From Linanthus parryae (Eukaryota; Streptophyta; Magnoliopsida; Ericales; Polemoniaceae), in NCBI GenBank assembly GCA_023055425.1, contig JALGPY010000010.1, positions 21,530,363 through 21,594,362 on the forward strand: a stretch of 64,000 nucleotides of DNA, written 5' to 3'. Under the pieces are notes generated by a model, which did not search any database, was not told the DNA's origin, and was given only the letters and a program-made list of their open reading frames with translations. Shown one piece after another: positions 33,662 through 46,218 of the stretch (position 1 is its first letter; each line of letters starts with the position of its first letter). The translations under genes were made by a program, and so were the position numbers.

Positions 33662-36660
33662 TTTTATGCACGTGCGTTGCACGTTGGATTTTACATGTGA
33701 GAATCTGCAACGTATCAAAAAAATGATGGAGCAAGGAGAAAAAATAAATTACGAATCTTATATCTTTTACATCTTTTCCTCAAGATCGCTTGAGAGGAAC
33801 AAATAGACAATTGTACAATTTTTAAAAGAATTCTATACGACCGAACCATTTATTTTTGTATTGCATTTAATTATGGAAAAAAATTATGCATTTATCTATA
33901 ACATTCATCAATAACGGATATCTTCCAGCTCTCTAGTAACACATTATCTTCATCTTGCATAAACGCATAATAATTATAAACGGGAAATTATAAGAATCAA
34001 ACCATGTTGTTTGACTTGGAAACTGCCTTCTAAATAGATTCTTTTATAGGGTACCCGTGAACGCATACGTGAATACAAGATGACATAGAATGGTAACGTT
34101 ATGAAGACAAGATCCAAATGAAAATCTTATTAACCGAGGAACTTCTGCTATGAAAAATGAAGATTGCTTGCATAAAGAACATGAGGGATGCCAATAGCAA
34201 ACCAATTACACCAAAAGAATAAGAATGTTCTATCAGAAAAAGAATAATAATTGACTATTACTATAGAAACGTAAGAATAAGATAGCATTACATTTTGTAG
34301 TAAAATAATTTTAATATTCTAAAATGATCTCAGATATTTCACCAGCAGACTAAAGTTAATGAAAAAATAAATATTATTTGAAGAAAGAGGATGGAGTGTT
34401 AAAATAGCAATCATATTTGAAATTACAACAAATACACGAATTCTAGTATCTTCTCCTGTAAAATATTTATTAGTAATTTAATTTCTCCAACAACCTCGCT
34501 TAAGATTATTTATTTCCTCCCCCAAAACATAAAGCACGTCGATGTGGGGTCGATCCTTCCATGTACAAAATATTGATAAAATTATCATCTGAAATGAGGA
34601 TGCCAAATTGTCACAGCAATTGATCTTAAATTGAAGAAGTTTTCATATGAGTTATGTCGCAATGAAGCAACTAAACTTTTTTCTGAACAATACGAGCTAC
34701 AACTAAGAAAACTAAAAAAAGAATACTATTTGAATTTAGCTGATCGTTGCCGGGATGGATTTTGAATTTGTTGATGAGATTGTATTATTAAATATTATTC
34801 CATTGTCTATTTGTTTTTATCTCCATGAAAGCAATGACAAAACTTAAGACTATTAAATAAACCCATCTATAGAAGAAGAACAATTGAAAAAATCATGCAA
34901 TCTAAATAACCGATTAATTTCGAATAAATTGCAAATTGTTTTAGTGACTCCTCTTGGCTTGTTGCTTCGCTCCATCATTGCTGAGTCTTGGCGATTCGAT
35001 TCAAGGCACAGTTCTGACACTGTAGACGAAGAAGAAGGGAAAAAAACATGTACTGTGTCAAATGCGTTACTCGAGGAGAACCACAAAAGACCTTCATTTT
35101 AAGCATGATTTAGAATAAAAATGAATTAGTCTTCCGGGATATACAATTTGTCCACTACCTTATAAAAGAAGTTATTTTTATTGCTAAAAAAAGAAGAAGA
35201 AGCATGTTTTAGATGAGAGAATAAGTACTTAGAATGTGAAGCATCCATTATTATCTCTTGGATAGAATAAGTGCAAATCAAAATCCAGTGATTATAGGAA
35301 AACAAGAATTTTTTCATTCTTGTGACAACACGGGAACGCAGCCTTGACTGGATATTTTAGGAATAAGAAGTATGTTAATCTTTTAAGCTTCAAGTAAATC
35401 GATCAGAAGCCATAAGAGAGATTTGGGATTACTGCAACCAAGCCACCCCATTAAGTTCCGGGTAATATTATAGAACAATAACTCAGAATTTACAACGAAG
35501 TATCCTTCATCACTCTGGAATCCAATCAATATCCAAACAAATAATACTTTATGAAATAATAGCATCATAGATAAACATTGTAAAGCTCAAGAATAGATTC
35601 ATCTAATATCATAATAGGTTTGACATTGCTAAACATAAAAGAAACGCATTTGTATACATAAACCTCATGAAGAGGCTGCCTCGGGAGCGGAACGACTACG
35701 ATCAAGTAGGTTATAATAAAATTTAGAGATGAATCCCATGTTAAAGATCCGAAGGATGCAACAAAACATTGGATAAGCACTTCCTGAAAAAAAAGATAAA
35801 TTACATAAGTCATAATCACATCTCAAGAATTGAGAAAAGTCACCAAATTCAGAGAAATGGAGAAAACCATCATGGTTATTGGTTCCGTATCACCAAAATG
35901 GCTATTACAAAACTTGTATGGATTAACGTTAAAGCATCAAACATATAAAACCGGAAACTAAAGTACAAAGAATATGAAAAGTACTGTTACAATATTGTCA
36001 CAAACATCTAAAAATTGTTAAAGCTAATTTTCATATATAAACGAACAACCGTTACTTGAAATTTTACACAAAAAGTTCGTCAAGTGAGAACTTCTACACA
36101 ATTAGTAACTTAAATTGTTACCTTAGTTGGACGTGCTTGGGGAGTCTGCGAAAGACATTTTTCTTTGACCTCCATCAATCTCCATTGACGTACCGTTTCA
36201 CTTTCAACTTGCCACTACCAACAATGAGAAATATTAGATAAAGAAGGAAATCAAAGCAATCCACCCATAAAAACAATGGAAGATCATGAACACAAAATAA
36301 TGTTCGTATTATTTTTTGGAGAAACCGCTATAAGGAAGAGACACATCTATTGTGTCGAGCTAATAAATTAGTAATTAGTAATAAATGGTCTGTCATAGCT
36401 TGAACAAGGAAAAACGTAAAAATGATGAATTGTAGGAGACGTCTCTCTTAGCGTATGACGGGTTGTGTGTGTTATTTTTTGTGTGGTACATAACGGTTAG
36501 TGTAATTATATTTCATTTATAATATGATGAATTTTAACTATGGGCATAAAATAATTAAGTAAAATGTTTTAGGGAGTTACACAGATTAAACTACATTTAT
36601 ATTATTTATAAAGTTTAGGTAATTAATGAAATTATTTGAGGGTATTTTTGAAATTATTTA
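33662..36660. other. Helitron 3' part, no gene recognised
   Basis: AT-rich. Short frames at 34853-35086, 35126-35317, 35383-35568, 35565-35819 and 36056-36241 show no motif I can name. Fragments of host genes could be hidden here, but I cannot show it. Confidence 0.4.
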
Positions 36661-36666
36661 TAATGC

Positions 36667-36698
36667 TTAGGTTTGCACGTGCGTTGCACGTGAAACCT
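36667..36698 (-). other. Internal Helitron-like 3' terminus
   Basis: The minus strand reads GGTTT-CACGTGC-AAC-GCACGTGC-AAACC then CTAA. It is a longer hairpin than the one at the real end, and CTAA fits CTRR. The next base is G, not T, so it does not look like an independent insertion boundary. Confidence 0.5.
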
Positions 36699-38185
36699 GT
36701 AATTTCTAGATGAGATAAAGAAATGTTTACATGACATGGAGTGAATAAAGCTCCATTTTGCACGATTTTTTACATGATATGGATTGCATAGAGTTCTATT
36801 TTGCTCGAATAATTTTGAACCTTCAACCTTTTAGTAAGTTTTTGAAGCTAACTATTTCTTTGATTAGTTTGATTTTTGTAAGATTATTATTTCTCTCCTT
36901 TCAGATTTAAGCAGCTAATTTATACATTTGATTTGGATAAATAATTGAGCACTGAACAACAGTTGGTTCTTTGTTAGAAACATATATTTATAATCCATAC
37001 AAATCATTGGGAACTTATGTAAAGACATGCTCTACTATTACTCCAAAATTGAGTTAGACATCAGAATGCAAATATATGCATGGTAACACATGTTTTACTT
37101 TTCGTACAATTTTCGACATATCTTCCAAATTTGAATTCGCGTTTACGTTATGGAAAAATTAATTTATTGATCCAGTTAGACGTACTATTCATATATTACT
37201 TCTCTTCATCGAATTTTCATGTAATTTGTTTCTCCCTTGACAACATAATTTAGCACGTAATCTTTATTTATGCGAAGGACTTAATTGTACACTTGAAATG
37301 TATGGTATTGGGTTTTGATTATGGGATACAACTAATGCTTGAATAGTGGCACACCCGACTAGAAGAAAAAAATGAGACACCATTAGTGAAGATTCAATTA
37401 TCTCCTTTTAGTTCTTGTAATGGGATTTATGCAAAAATGAAAATAAAGAAAACATTCATCTATTACAACATATAGTTTGACTATAGGAAAATACAATTTT
37501 TTATTTTACGATTTCTAATGTTCTAAGCATCTCATAGCTGTGCAGTCGTCGTCATTACATCAAAGTTTTGGAAAATTAATTTTCGTTTTTCTTGGTTTGT
37601 TGATTTTTGCACCTCTACTGGTTTGTTATCTGTCTTGGAAAAAGGATGTAGCGCCGCTAAGGAAACAAAAGACACCAAACAATAGCATGAGCATAAGATT
37701 ATGAAAATCCATTCAGAAGATTCATTGAGAATCATATCCGCATAAAGTCCAAAATAGTTAGTTGAAACTAAAAGTACAAATCAATATAGAATTTCGACCA
37801 AAAATTATGGAAATTAATGGTAAAATTTATAAGCTTCGCCACATTGTTGAACTACTACCTCATCACATTCTAAATCAAGCCACCCATCATTAATTTCTTT
37901 CTTTGTGTGCAGTAAAAATGTAAAAAAGTCAAAAAATAGAAAAAATAAATTCACATACGTCGAATTCTATACTACACGTGAATAAAATAAAAGGAACTTA
38001 TTCACTAATACAAAATCAGAAAAATTGAAAGGAAAAGGTGGTGTGTAATCGTAGCCTCGCCCAAGATATACTATCATCGCCAATAGAATTTTTAGGGAAC
38101 TACACGTACAAAGACTATAAAATGTATTTTTTTAAATCATTAATCACACTCGCGATAGAATCTTCAAATTAAAAACATTTCCCAT
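36699..38185. other. Helitron middle part, no gene recognised
   Basis: AT-rich sequence between the internal hairpin and the solo LTR. No motif or long frame. Confidence 0.4.
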
Positions 38186-38190
38186 GAAAT

Positions 38191-39750
38191 TGTAGGGTTT
38201 TGATTCATGGATGCGCAACGGAAACACAAACAATCATAAATCATGCAAAACCCTCCAAGGATCACAATTCAAGAGACATAACGATGGTAAAGGAAGAAAT
38301 CAATAACACACCATAGGGTTCTCCTTTGATGACTTCAAACGCGAATTGTGTCACGTCTCTACGGTTGATCCATGCCTAGAGGTGAATACTAGATCTTCCA
38401 ATCCTTCGTGCTAGCCCGGAAAGAGGAAGAGGAAGAAGAATCACGCAACAATGGAGCACCAAAGGTGGCGGCTCCCTTTTAGGCCGACGGGTAGGGGGGC
38501 GGTCCCAAGGGGGTTCGTTCCTTGCTTGGGACTTGCTCTCTCTCCTTGATTTGTTCTCTCCTACTTTATCATATAGATGTGTGTATGTGTAGTGAGAAAA
38601 ATAAACTAGGAGTGTTCTATATATAGTCCAACAACTCCTGGTCCTACTACATAAAGAACCCCTCTCCTAATCCTACTCAAGTTCGGATTAGTCCCTTTTT
38701 GCAAAAATAATCCTTATCATGTCAATACATGGATTAGTTCTATTTGCAAATTAATCCTAATCATGTCTCTACATGAATTAGGCTACCTTGGCATATCCTA
38801 ATCATGTCTATACATGGATTAGTCCAACTTGCATATTAGTCCTACTAAGTTAGCAAGTTGTTGCGATTTGATTCTTTTAATTAATTAATCATATTAATTA
38901 ATTAATTCCCAAGTCTAGTTCACCCCTATATGGCGTGTGACTCCATATGTTCTATTTAGTTGGTAGTAACTATTTACTAATATGGAGCGGCCTCTAGCAA
39001 GACATCCATTCTAGCCAACAAATAGAATAGTCATCATGACAAACCTTGTGCAAGTAGTTGTCTCATCCCTTTGTCCCAATATCCGGATTGGACACGAGAC
39101 ATACAAGTCACACTCGTATATCCAATCCATAGTTTCTCGATCCTGGGAATAGCCTTATTCGTGCAAATAATATCAATATCCCATATTGATTTATTTGAGT
39201 CTGGCCAGACATTTTATAAGCACTATCCCTCGAGTGGCCTAGGATATTTGCTCCCGTTATGTGGGAGGGACAAATTTTATCTACGTCTACTATGATCTCT
39301 AAGCTTGCTTCTTATTGTATCCAGTACACGCCTTTATAGCTACCTAGTTACGGTGTAGTGTTTGACGCTACCAAGATCACAATAATCCACAACTAGATAA
39401 TCTAGTGACTTCAAGTCTAAGGATGACAATACCATTGCACCACGAGAAGCACTTGTGACTTAACATAACATGTATGTAGCCTTCTCGGAGATGGATCAAT
39501 CCGGTGTGCCATTACCCTTAATGCACACCCATGTGTTGGATCATGGTATCTACATATCAATCCAACCCCATACTAGTCTATAGATGATTGTCCTATTAAT
39601 CACTATAATCGACTAGGGATATTTAAGAATATAACACATATATTCTAAGGACTTCATTCATGTTAACATATCTCTATATCGATAACATAATGAATCGTAA
39701 ATCCATAAATGTCACAATTAATTGATTGCCCCGAGGGCACAATTCCAACA
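38191..39750 (-). mobile_element. Solo LTR inside the Helitron
   Basis: A 1,560-bp segment starting TGTAGGGTTTTG and ending AATTCCAACA, flanked by the 5-bp duplication GAAAT (38186-38190 and 39751-39755). A TATA word read on the minus strand (CTATATATAGAACAC, plus-strand position about 38617) sets the orientation: it begins TGTTGGAATTGTGCC on the minus strand. The same LTR family makes up the tandem array at 43708-64000. No internal region is present, so it came from LTR-LTR recombination. It is the youngest layer in this part. Confidence 0.9.
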
Positions 39751-40221
39751 GAAATAAGGTCTAAACATTTGGCTTGTAGATCCTTTAAGTAGAGTCTAAA
39801 GGATGGTCTAATAATACTTAGACGATGGTGAAGAAGTTGGAAATTTTAGAAAAAATGTACTTTATGGACCATTATCTGTTCTAAGTTGCTTGAAAAGTAC
39901 ATTGGCAAAAAGCTTACATTCAATGTTCTTAAATTTCTTCTTTAATGTAGAAAATTAATGATGAAACCAATAGGAAAATAGAACGCTTAGGTGTAACCAT
40001 TTAAGACTAAAAGCTTTTAGTGTCATGGAAAATGAATGTGCTAAAACCGTTATGGATTCACATGAATACATAATTTCTGATTTAACTGTAAAAAGTAAAG
40101 TTTATTTTAATTATTTAGATACAACTATTTTGTCTATTTGTGAAATATTTTTTCTACAAGAGAAATATTGAAAACAAACGTGGATGTATATTTTTTTTCT
40201 AAGAATATAGTAGATTTATGA

Positions 40222-42320
40222 TATGCCGGGCTTTCAGAAAAGAAAAATTTCATAAAGACAACTAAAAATCAGAAATCACTGTAAAAAGGCTAACAAAAGA
40301 AAGGCGGAAATTGTGTAAACGCATTTGTCTCATTTTCTGACATGTCAAAGAAACTAAAAATTTCCGTGACAATAATTAATTGAAAAAATCGCAATAAAAA
40401 AAACGATTCCATACCTCTATTAGAAGGCTTACGAATAAGAACCCTCGATGTTTTCTTTAAGATCAAGAAGATTAAATCAAACAGAAAAGATGATGAATAA
40501 CGACGAACAAATATTTCATAACTATATATGCATCAATCAAGTTTATGAAATTGGATGTCGCGAAAAAAGATCATGTAAAAATAGCCCTTAGTTAACCTTG
40601 ATATTAACATTGATGGATATGAATCTGTTGTCACCAAAATAATACAAAATTATAGCGTCTAACTTAATTGAGAAACAAATACATGAAAGAAAAAGTGAGG
40701 TGAGGGTTCAAGTGATCCAAAAAACAAAAAAATTAAAAGTAAGCAATAAAAATATGAGTACCTTACCATTTGGAGTACTTTTTCTCAAGACCCAAAAGAC
40801 ATCTAGACCATTGGACGGAAAGATCAACAACTAAAAGAAAAGAGAAAAGAAGATAAATCGGTGAAAGAACATGGGAAAGATTTTTACAATATCTAAGAGA
40901 GTTTGCCCCTTACTCATTCGAATCATCAACCTGCAAGAACATAAAAATACGAGAACAAAACTTACATATCATAGAAAGTTTTCACAAACATTGAGACTCC
41001 ATAGCTGATGATGAAGAAGACTATTATAGAATTTTGGAGAGAGTGAAAAATAAAATTAGGGGAGAAACAATTTATCGACTCAATCAAGACAAATATACAG
41101 TTTTAAATGGTGATTATGAGATGAAACGGTGGTAGAAGTTAGAAATTACCCCTATTGTGATTAAGTATTACATTTATTACACATTCAACATATGTGATTT
41201 TTTTATGAGCTAAGGGTATTTTTGGCAAAACGAAAAAGGTAGAAAACGGAGAAAACACTCCAAAGTGGCTCTTCAGAAAACAAAAATTTCTTAAAGACAA
41301 CCAAAAATCTGAAATCACAGTAAAAAGGCTAACAAAAGAAAGACAAAAATTTTGTAAATGCATTTTGTCTCATTTTTCTGACATGTCAAATAAACTAAAA
41401 ATGACGGTGACAATAATTAATTGAAAAAATCACAATAAAAAAAAAAAAACCATTCCATACCTCAATTGGGAGGCTCACGAATAAGAACCCTCAATGTTTT
41501 CTTTAAGATTGAGAAGATTAAATCAAACAAAAATGATGATGAATAACGACAAACATATATTTCATAACTATATATATGCACCAATCAAGTTTATGGAAGT
41601 GGATGTCGGGAACAAAGATCATGTAAGAATAGCCCTTAGTTAACCTTGATGTTAACATTGATGGATATGAATCTGTTGTCACCAAAATAATACAAAATTA
41701 TAGCGTCTTACTTAATTGAGAAACAAAGACATGAAAGAGAAAAAGAGGTGAGGGTTCAAGTGATCCAAACAACAAAATACATAATGTAAAAGTAAGCAAT
41801 AAAAATATGAATACCTTACCATTTTGCGTACATCTTCTCAAGACCCAAAATACATCTAGACATTGGACGGAAGATCAACAACTAAAAGAAAAGAGAAACG
41901 AAGATAAATCGGTGAAAGAACATGGAAAAGATTTGTACAATATCTAAGAGAGTTTGCCCCTTACTCTTTCAAATCATCAACCTGCAAAAACATAAAAATA
42001 CAAGAACAAAACTTACATATAATAGAAAGTTTTCACAAACATTGAGACTTCATAGCTGATGATGAAGAAGACCATTATAGAATTTTGGCGAGAGTGAAAA
42101 ATAAAATTAGGGAAAACAGTTTATGACTCAATCAATACAAATATACAGTTTTAAATGGTGATAATGAGATGAAACGGTAGTAGAAGTTAGAAATTACCCC
42201 TATCGTGATTAAAATATTACATGATTACACATGCAACATATGTGATTTTTGTTTTTAGCCAAGAGTATTTTTGGCAAAAAGAAAAAGGTAAGAAACGGAG
42301 AAAACAATCCAAAGTGAGCT
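40222..42320 (-). repeat. Tandem duplication of the Helitron 5' end
   Basis: Two direct copies of about 1,050 bp, 40222-41268 and 41269-42320. Matching landmarks: TGACATGTCAAAGAAAC against TGACATGTCAAATAAAC; CGAATAAGAACCCTC in both; GATGATGAAGAAGAC in both; CACTCCAAAGTGGCT against CAATCCAAAGTGAGC at the ends. Only the outer copy carries the TCTCTACTA terminus. Point differences are numerous, so the duplication is not recent. Confidence 0.88.
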
Positions 42321-42337
42321 TTTTATAGTAGTAGAGA

Positions 42338-43707
42338 TATGTATATTTATATATGTCATAGTGTTACGTTTTTATAAAAATAAACATTAACACACATAAA
42401 GAAGTTTTTTTTCTAATAAAAGTCGTACTTTTACCTTAGCAATTTTGGGGAAGTTAAATAATGGATTGTATGTATTTCATATACGACTTTATATGTTTAT
42501 GTGTGTTAGAAATATATTGATTAGGAATGATTGTTGCTGTAGACGTCGGGTTCTTAGACGACGATTTTGTGAAGGATCCGTATTACTAGGACTTTGTTTG
42601 CTTTCATGTGGCGAGCTCTCTCTTTCCAAGTAAGTTTATATGCACAACACCTTCAACTATCAAAATGTATTTAACGTGTGTTAATTGTGTGCCGTACCCT
42701 GTTTTTTGGAAACTCTCTTGCAAATATATATTTGAAAAATATGTGAATACTTGTGGAAATTTCGAACAAAAGATCATGTGATATATCAATCAACGATAAC
42801 TGAAATGGGGCGATGTATAGAGGATGCGTGTGAAGGCTACGGCCGGAGGTGCACGTAAGATGATCCTCCCCGGGTTTCATATCCTACCCTATATGGGATT
42901 TTATATTGTGAAAGCTATAAAGTACTACATATGCATGTGTGGGTCACAACTGTATAGGGGTGCCGACACTTAAGGCCTCATAGTTATTTCAGGAAGAATT
43001 GGGATTTGTGATATCCCAAGAGGTACCCTATTCACTATTTATTGCATCGTGACCTCTCTGTGGGCTTTCGTTACCCACTGGGCTCTAATACGCCTCAACT
43101 CAACTAATGATTTAATGTGAAGTTACTTAAATTATATTATGATTCAGTCTTTAAGCCAAAACTCTATTTTACGCATTGTGGTATATGCTTACTCAGTTCT
43201 TATTTACAAACTTTTACTGTGTACGCTTTTGCCATATGAAAACCCGCATGTTATGAATAAAGTGTGGTAACACGTTCACGTAAGATGAAGACTAGGATCA
43301 GACTGGTAGGAAGCATTTCATTTGTTTATAAAGCTTTTTATTTATTTCTTTCAAAACTATTGTTGGAGGATTTCTCTGGTTTTCTTAATTACATGCACGT
43401 TTTATTCTCGTTTTGTTGTATTAGCAAGGAACCATAGGTTCCAGGATTGTTTCAGTGCTGTCTTGCTGAAGAAGATGGAGGATCTTGTCATACAAGATGA
43501 ATGAACTCGAACGTGTACTATGGCAGGATCGAATCTGACCCGTGGCCTCAAGAGGAGGGGGCGGCTATGCCTTGGCGAACCCTAGGATAATAAATTTCAT
43601 ATTTCTCCTCTCTTTCTTTTTCTCACGTGTATGTGTGGGTTTATGAATGTATCAAGACTGAATTTCGTAGCCTATGAATCCTATTTATAGGCTAGAAAAT
43701 TCATCTA
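42338..43707 (+). repeat. Gypsy-3 LTR, second copy after the Helitron, and left border of the array
   Basis: 42338-42935 matches 28080-28690 of the first copy (landmarks GTAGACGTCGGGTTCTTAG and GGTGCACGT). 42936-43540 has no counterpart in the first copy, where it is deleted, and probably is the rest of the LTR or leader. From about 43550 on the sequence looks like the LTR family of the array. No gene is supported; the short frame at 43322-43504 has no motif. Confidence 0.55.
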
Positions 43708-45551
43708 TACTCTTTAATCATAACAGTTAGGATTAGTTTCAATTCTAGTCCACAAATGCTCTTTCGTCCAACTAATGAGCATAGTTTACGCTTTAATCCA
43801 TCCAATTAATTATTTCTCTTTAGTCCAACTAAAGAGAAACTAAATCCAGTTTGACCATTCTTGTGTGTGACCATGTAGGTTCCTAATAACGTTTGTAGTA
43901 AAAACTTACAAACATTGAGCGGTATGTAGCTGTAGGGTTTTGTAACGGATTATGCACCGGAAAAACAATAAAGATCCCCACAAGACCCTCCAAGGATCAC
44001 AGGAAGAGACATCACAACGATAGTGAAGGTTGTAATAACAATTACCTTGTTTGTCTCCTGTGATGACTTCAAACCCAAAATATTTTTTGCGTCTCTATAG
44101 CTAGTCCACGCCTAGGATGAAGAACTAGATTCCTCCACGTCTTGTGCTAGCAACTTGCAGAAGAAGGAATAGGAAGAATCACACAACGGAGACGAAAGGG
44201 AGGCTCGGCCTCCTCTTGGCCGATGGGTAGGAGGCGGACAACACAAGGGGTTCGGCCCTCTTAGGTTTGTTCTCTCTCACTCAAAGTATGTTATGAGCAT
44301 TAGTGTGAGAAATAATCTAGGAGTGTCCTTTATATAGTCCAACTCCTTGTTAACTGTATAAAGCCCTTATCTTAATCTTGTCCATACACGGATTAGTCCA
44401 ACTTGCAAATTAGTCCCACTAAGTTTGGAATTAGTTGCGTATTGATCTTTCTATTTAATTAATCATATTAATTAATTCCTAAGTCTAGTTTAATCCATAT
44501 GGCGTGTCACCCCATAGGTTTCTACTTAGTTGGTAGTAACTATTACTAACATGGAGCCGTGTCCGACAACACATTCACGCCACTCAACTAATTGAAATAG
44601 TCATTACTTTGACAAACCTGGTGCAAGTATTGTCTCATCCCTTCGTCTCTATATACCAATTGGACAAGAGGCATACAAGTCACACTCGTATATCCAATCC
44701 ATAGTTTCTCGATCCTGGGAATAGTCTTATCCATGCAGATAACATCAATATCCTATATTGATTTATCTGAGTCTGGCCAGACATTGTATAAGCACCATCC
44801 CTCGAGTGTCCGTGGATATTTGCTCCCGTTATGTGGGATGGAGAAATTATTTACATCACTACCATCTCTAAGCTTGCTTCCTGTTGTGTCCGTTTAACGC
44901 CTTTACATCTAACTAGTCACGGTGTAATGTTTGACGATATCAAAACACAATTTTCCACAACTAGAGGATCTAGTGACTTCAAGTCTAAGGATTACAATAC
45001 CGTTGTCACTACGAGAAGCACTTGTGACGTTACATAACATGTATGTAGCCTCCTCGTTATGGGTCAGTCCAGTATGCTATTACCCTTAATGCATACCTGT
45101 GTGCTGGATCGTGATGTCTCCATATCAATCAAACCCCATACTAGTCCATAGTTGATTGTCCAATTTATCAGTATAATTGACTAGGGATATTTAAGATAAA
45201 CAAACACATTTGTAATATAATGAATTAATTATATTAAATATTTGTAGGGTTTTGATCATGGATATGTAGCGGAAGAAACAATAACCTATCCATTCAATAC
45301 CCTCCAAGGATCAGAGGAAGAGAATTCATAACGATAGTAAATGAATCAAACAAATACCTTGTGATTTTCCTTTGATCACTTCCAATGCAAATAGTGTCAT
45401 GTCTCTACGGTTGATTCACGCCTAGGATTGAGATCTAGATCCTCCAATCTCCTTGTGCTAGCTAGGAAGAATGAAAGAGGAAGAAGAAATCACACAACAG
45501 AGGACCAAAGAGAGGGGTGACCTCTCTTGTTGTGGCCGACGGGTAGAGGGG
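43708..45551 (-). repeat. LTR-mosaic tandem array, unit A left part
   Basis: First visible unit of an array with a period of 2,143-2,149 bp. The unit is a mosaic of three pieces of one LTR family, all with their promoter pointing to the minus strand: piece gamma (43708-43930), piece alpha (43931-45242, starts TGTAGGGTTTTG, lacks the last part of the LTR) and piece beta (from 45243, again TGTAGGGTTTTG). Unit A is cut by Tat-2 at 45551 and resumes at 60662. A minus-strand TATA word (CTATATAAAGGAC) is near 44330. No gene. Confidence 0.87.
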
Positions 45552-46178
45552 TGTAGATAGTGCTTTCTGAGCTGACAGATCTTGGCCACGTGGCAACCAT
45601 CCAGCACACCATATTGTGCTCCACACACACTGGATCACCAGCCGAGCTGATCCATGTGGGGGCTGCGAGACAGAGCCCTCGCATACCACTGCACGGGACT
45701 TGTAGGGACTTAGTGGTTTGGAGGCTAGAGTAAGCCCTGTCGCGTGCGAGCCAAGCCCGCGCGCGACCTTTAGTAACTGTTTTGAGAGATTTATGGCACG
45801 AGCTCCTTAAACCCGGTCAATCCGGTCAAACCCGGTCAACCTCGTAACGGTTCCGGTATTCGCGCACAACGTGCTGTAACGGTCCCTATATAATCGGACG
45901 AACGTGCCGTTATGGTTAAGCTAATTAAGCCGCCATCAATGGGCGCATTAACCACACTACAACGGTCACGTTCTCTGCTATATATAGGACGTTAACCTTT
46001 CCATACAAAGGAGAACACACTGGCCATACGCGGAAGCTCTGCCAAACCTCTGTCTCTCTCTCAGACATTGCTACTGCCTTACTCTCTCCCTACACACAAC
46101 CCCACTCTTCCTGTGCGATCTCTGATCCTCTACATACGGTGTACACGGAGGTCTCCCCGCCGGAATCTCTTGTGCACA
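45552..46178 (+). repeat. Tat-2 5' LTR
   Basis: Begins TGTAGATAG and ends TGTGCACA. Differences from the 3' copy include TAACTG/TTACTG, CTCCTTAAA/CTCCATAAA, ATAATCGG/ATACTCGG and CTGCCAAAC/CTGTCAAAC. The TATA word TATATATAG is at 45979-45987. Confidence 0.95.
45979..45987 (+). promoter_or_regulatory. Tat-2 LTR TATA box
   Basis: TATATATAG followed by GACGTTAACC, in the same relative place as in Tat-1. The transcript would start about 30 bp downstream, near 46015. Confidence 0.6.
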
Positions 46179-46180
46179 TT

Positions 46181-46200
46181 TTGGTGAACCCGACGTGAAC
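46181..46200 (+). other. Tat-2 primer binding site candidate
   Basis: TTGGTGAACCCGACGTGAAC, 2 bp after the LTR, nearly identical to Tat-1. The tRNA was not assigned. Confidence 0.65.
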
Positions 46201-46218
46201 TAACCAACAAAAGCAACC

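Larger units (their letters stand above)
33658..42337 (-). mobile_element. Non-autonomous Helitron, 8.7 kb
   Basis: On the minus strand the element starts TCTCTACTACTATAAAAAGC at 42337 and ends ...GCATAAAACTAG at 33658. These fit the Helitron rules: a 5' TC, a 3' CTRR (here CTAG) and a hairpin about 10 bp before the end (ACGTGC-AAC-GCACGT). It sits between host A and T, as Helitrons do, with no target duplication. The first copy of the same LTR (28030-28110) shows the unoccupied AT-rich site. No reading frame over about 90 residues is present, so Rep-helicase is not encoded. It holds a solo LTR at 38191-39750. Confidence 0.85.

Noticed and set aside
34853..35102. Captured host gene fragment in the Helitron
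   Set aside because: Frames on both strands here are short and show no recognisable family; cannot be supported without a database search.
36441..36670. A second, separate Helitron with its 5' end near 36440
   Set aside because: The candidate start (minus strand TCTCCTACAATTC) is weak, and the CTAA at 36667 is followed by G instead of T.
45462..45689. 75-codon minus-strand frame across the left border of Tat-2
   Set aside because: It crosses an insertion junction, and the same frame appears in the 3' LTR (59763-60242); it is LTR sequence.
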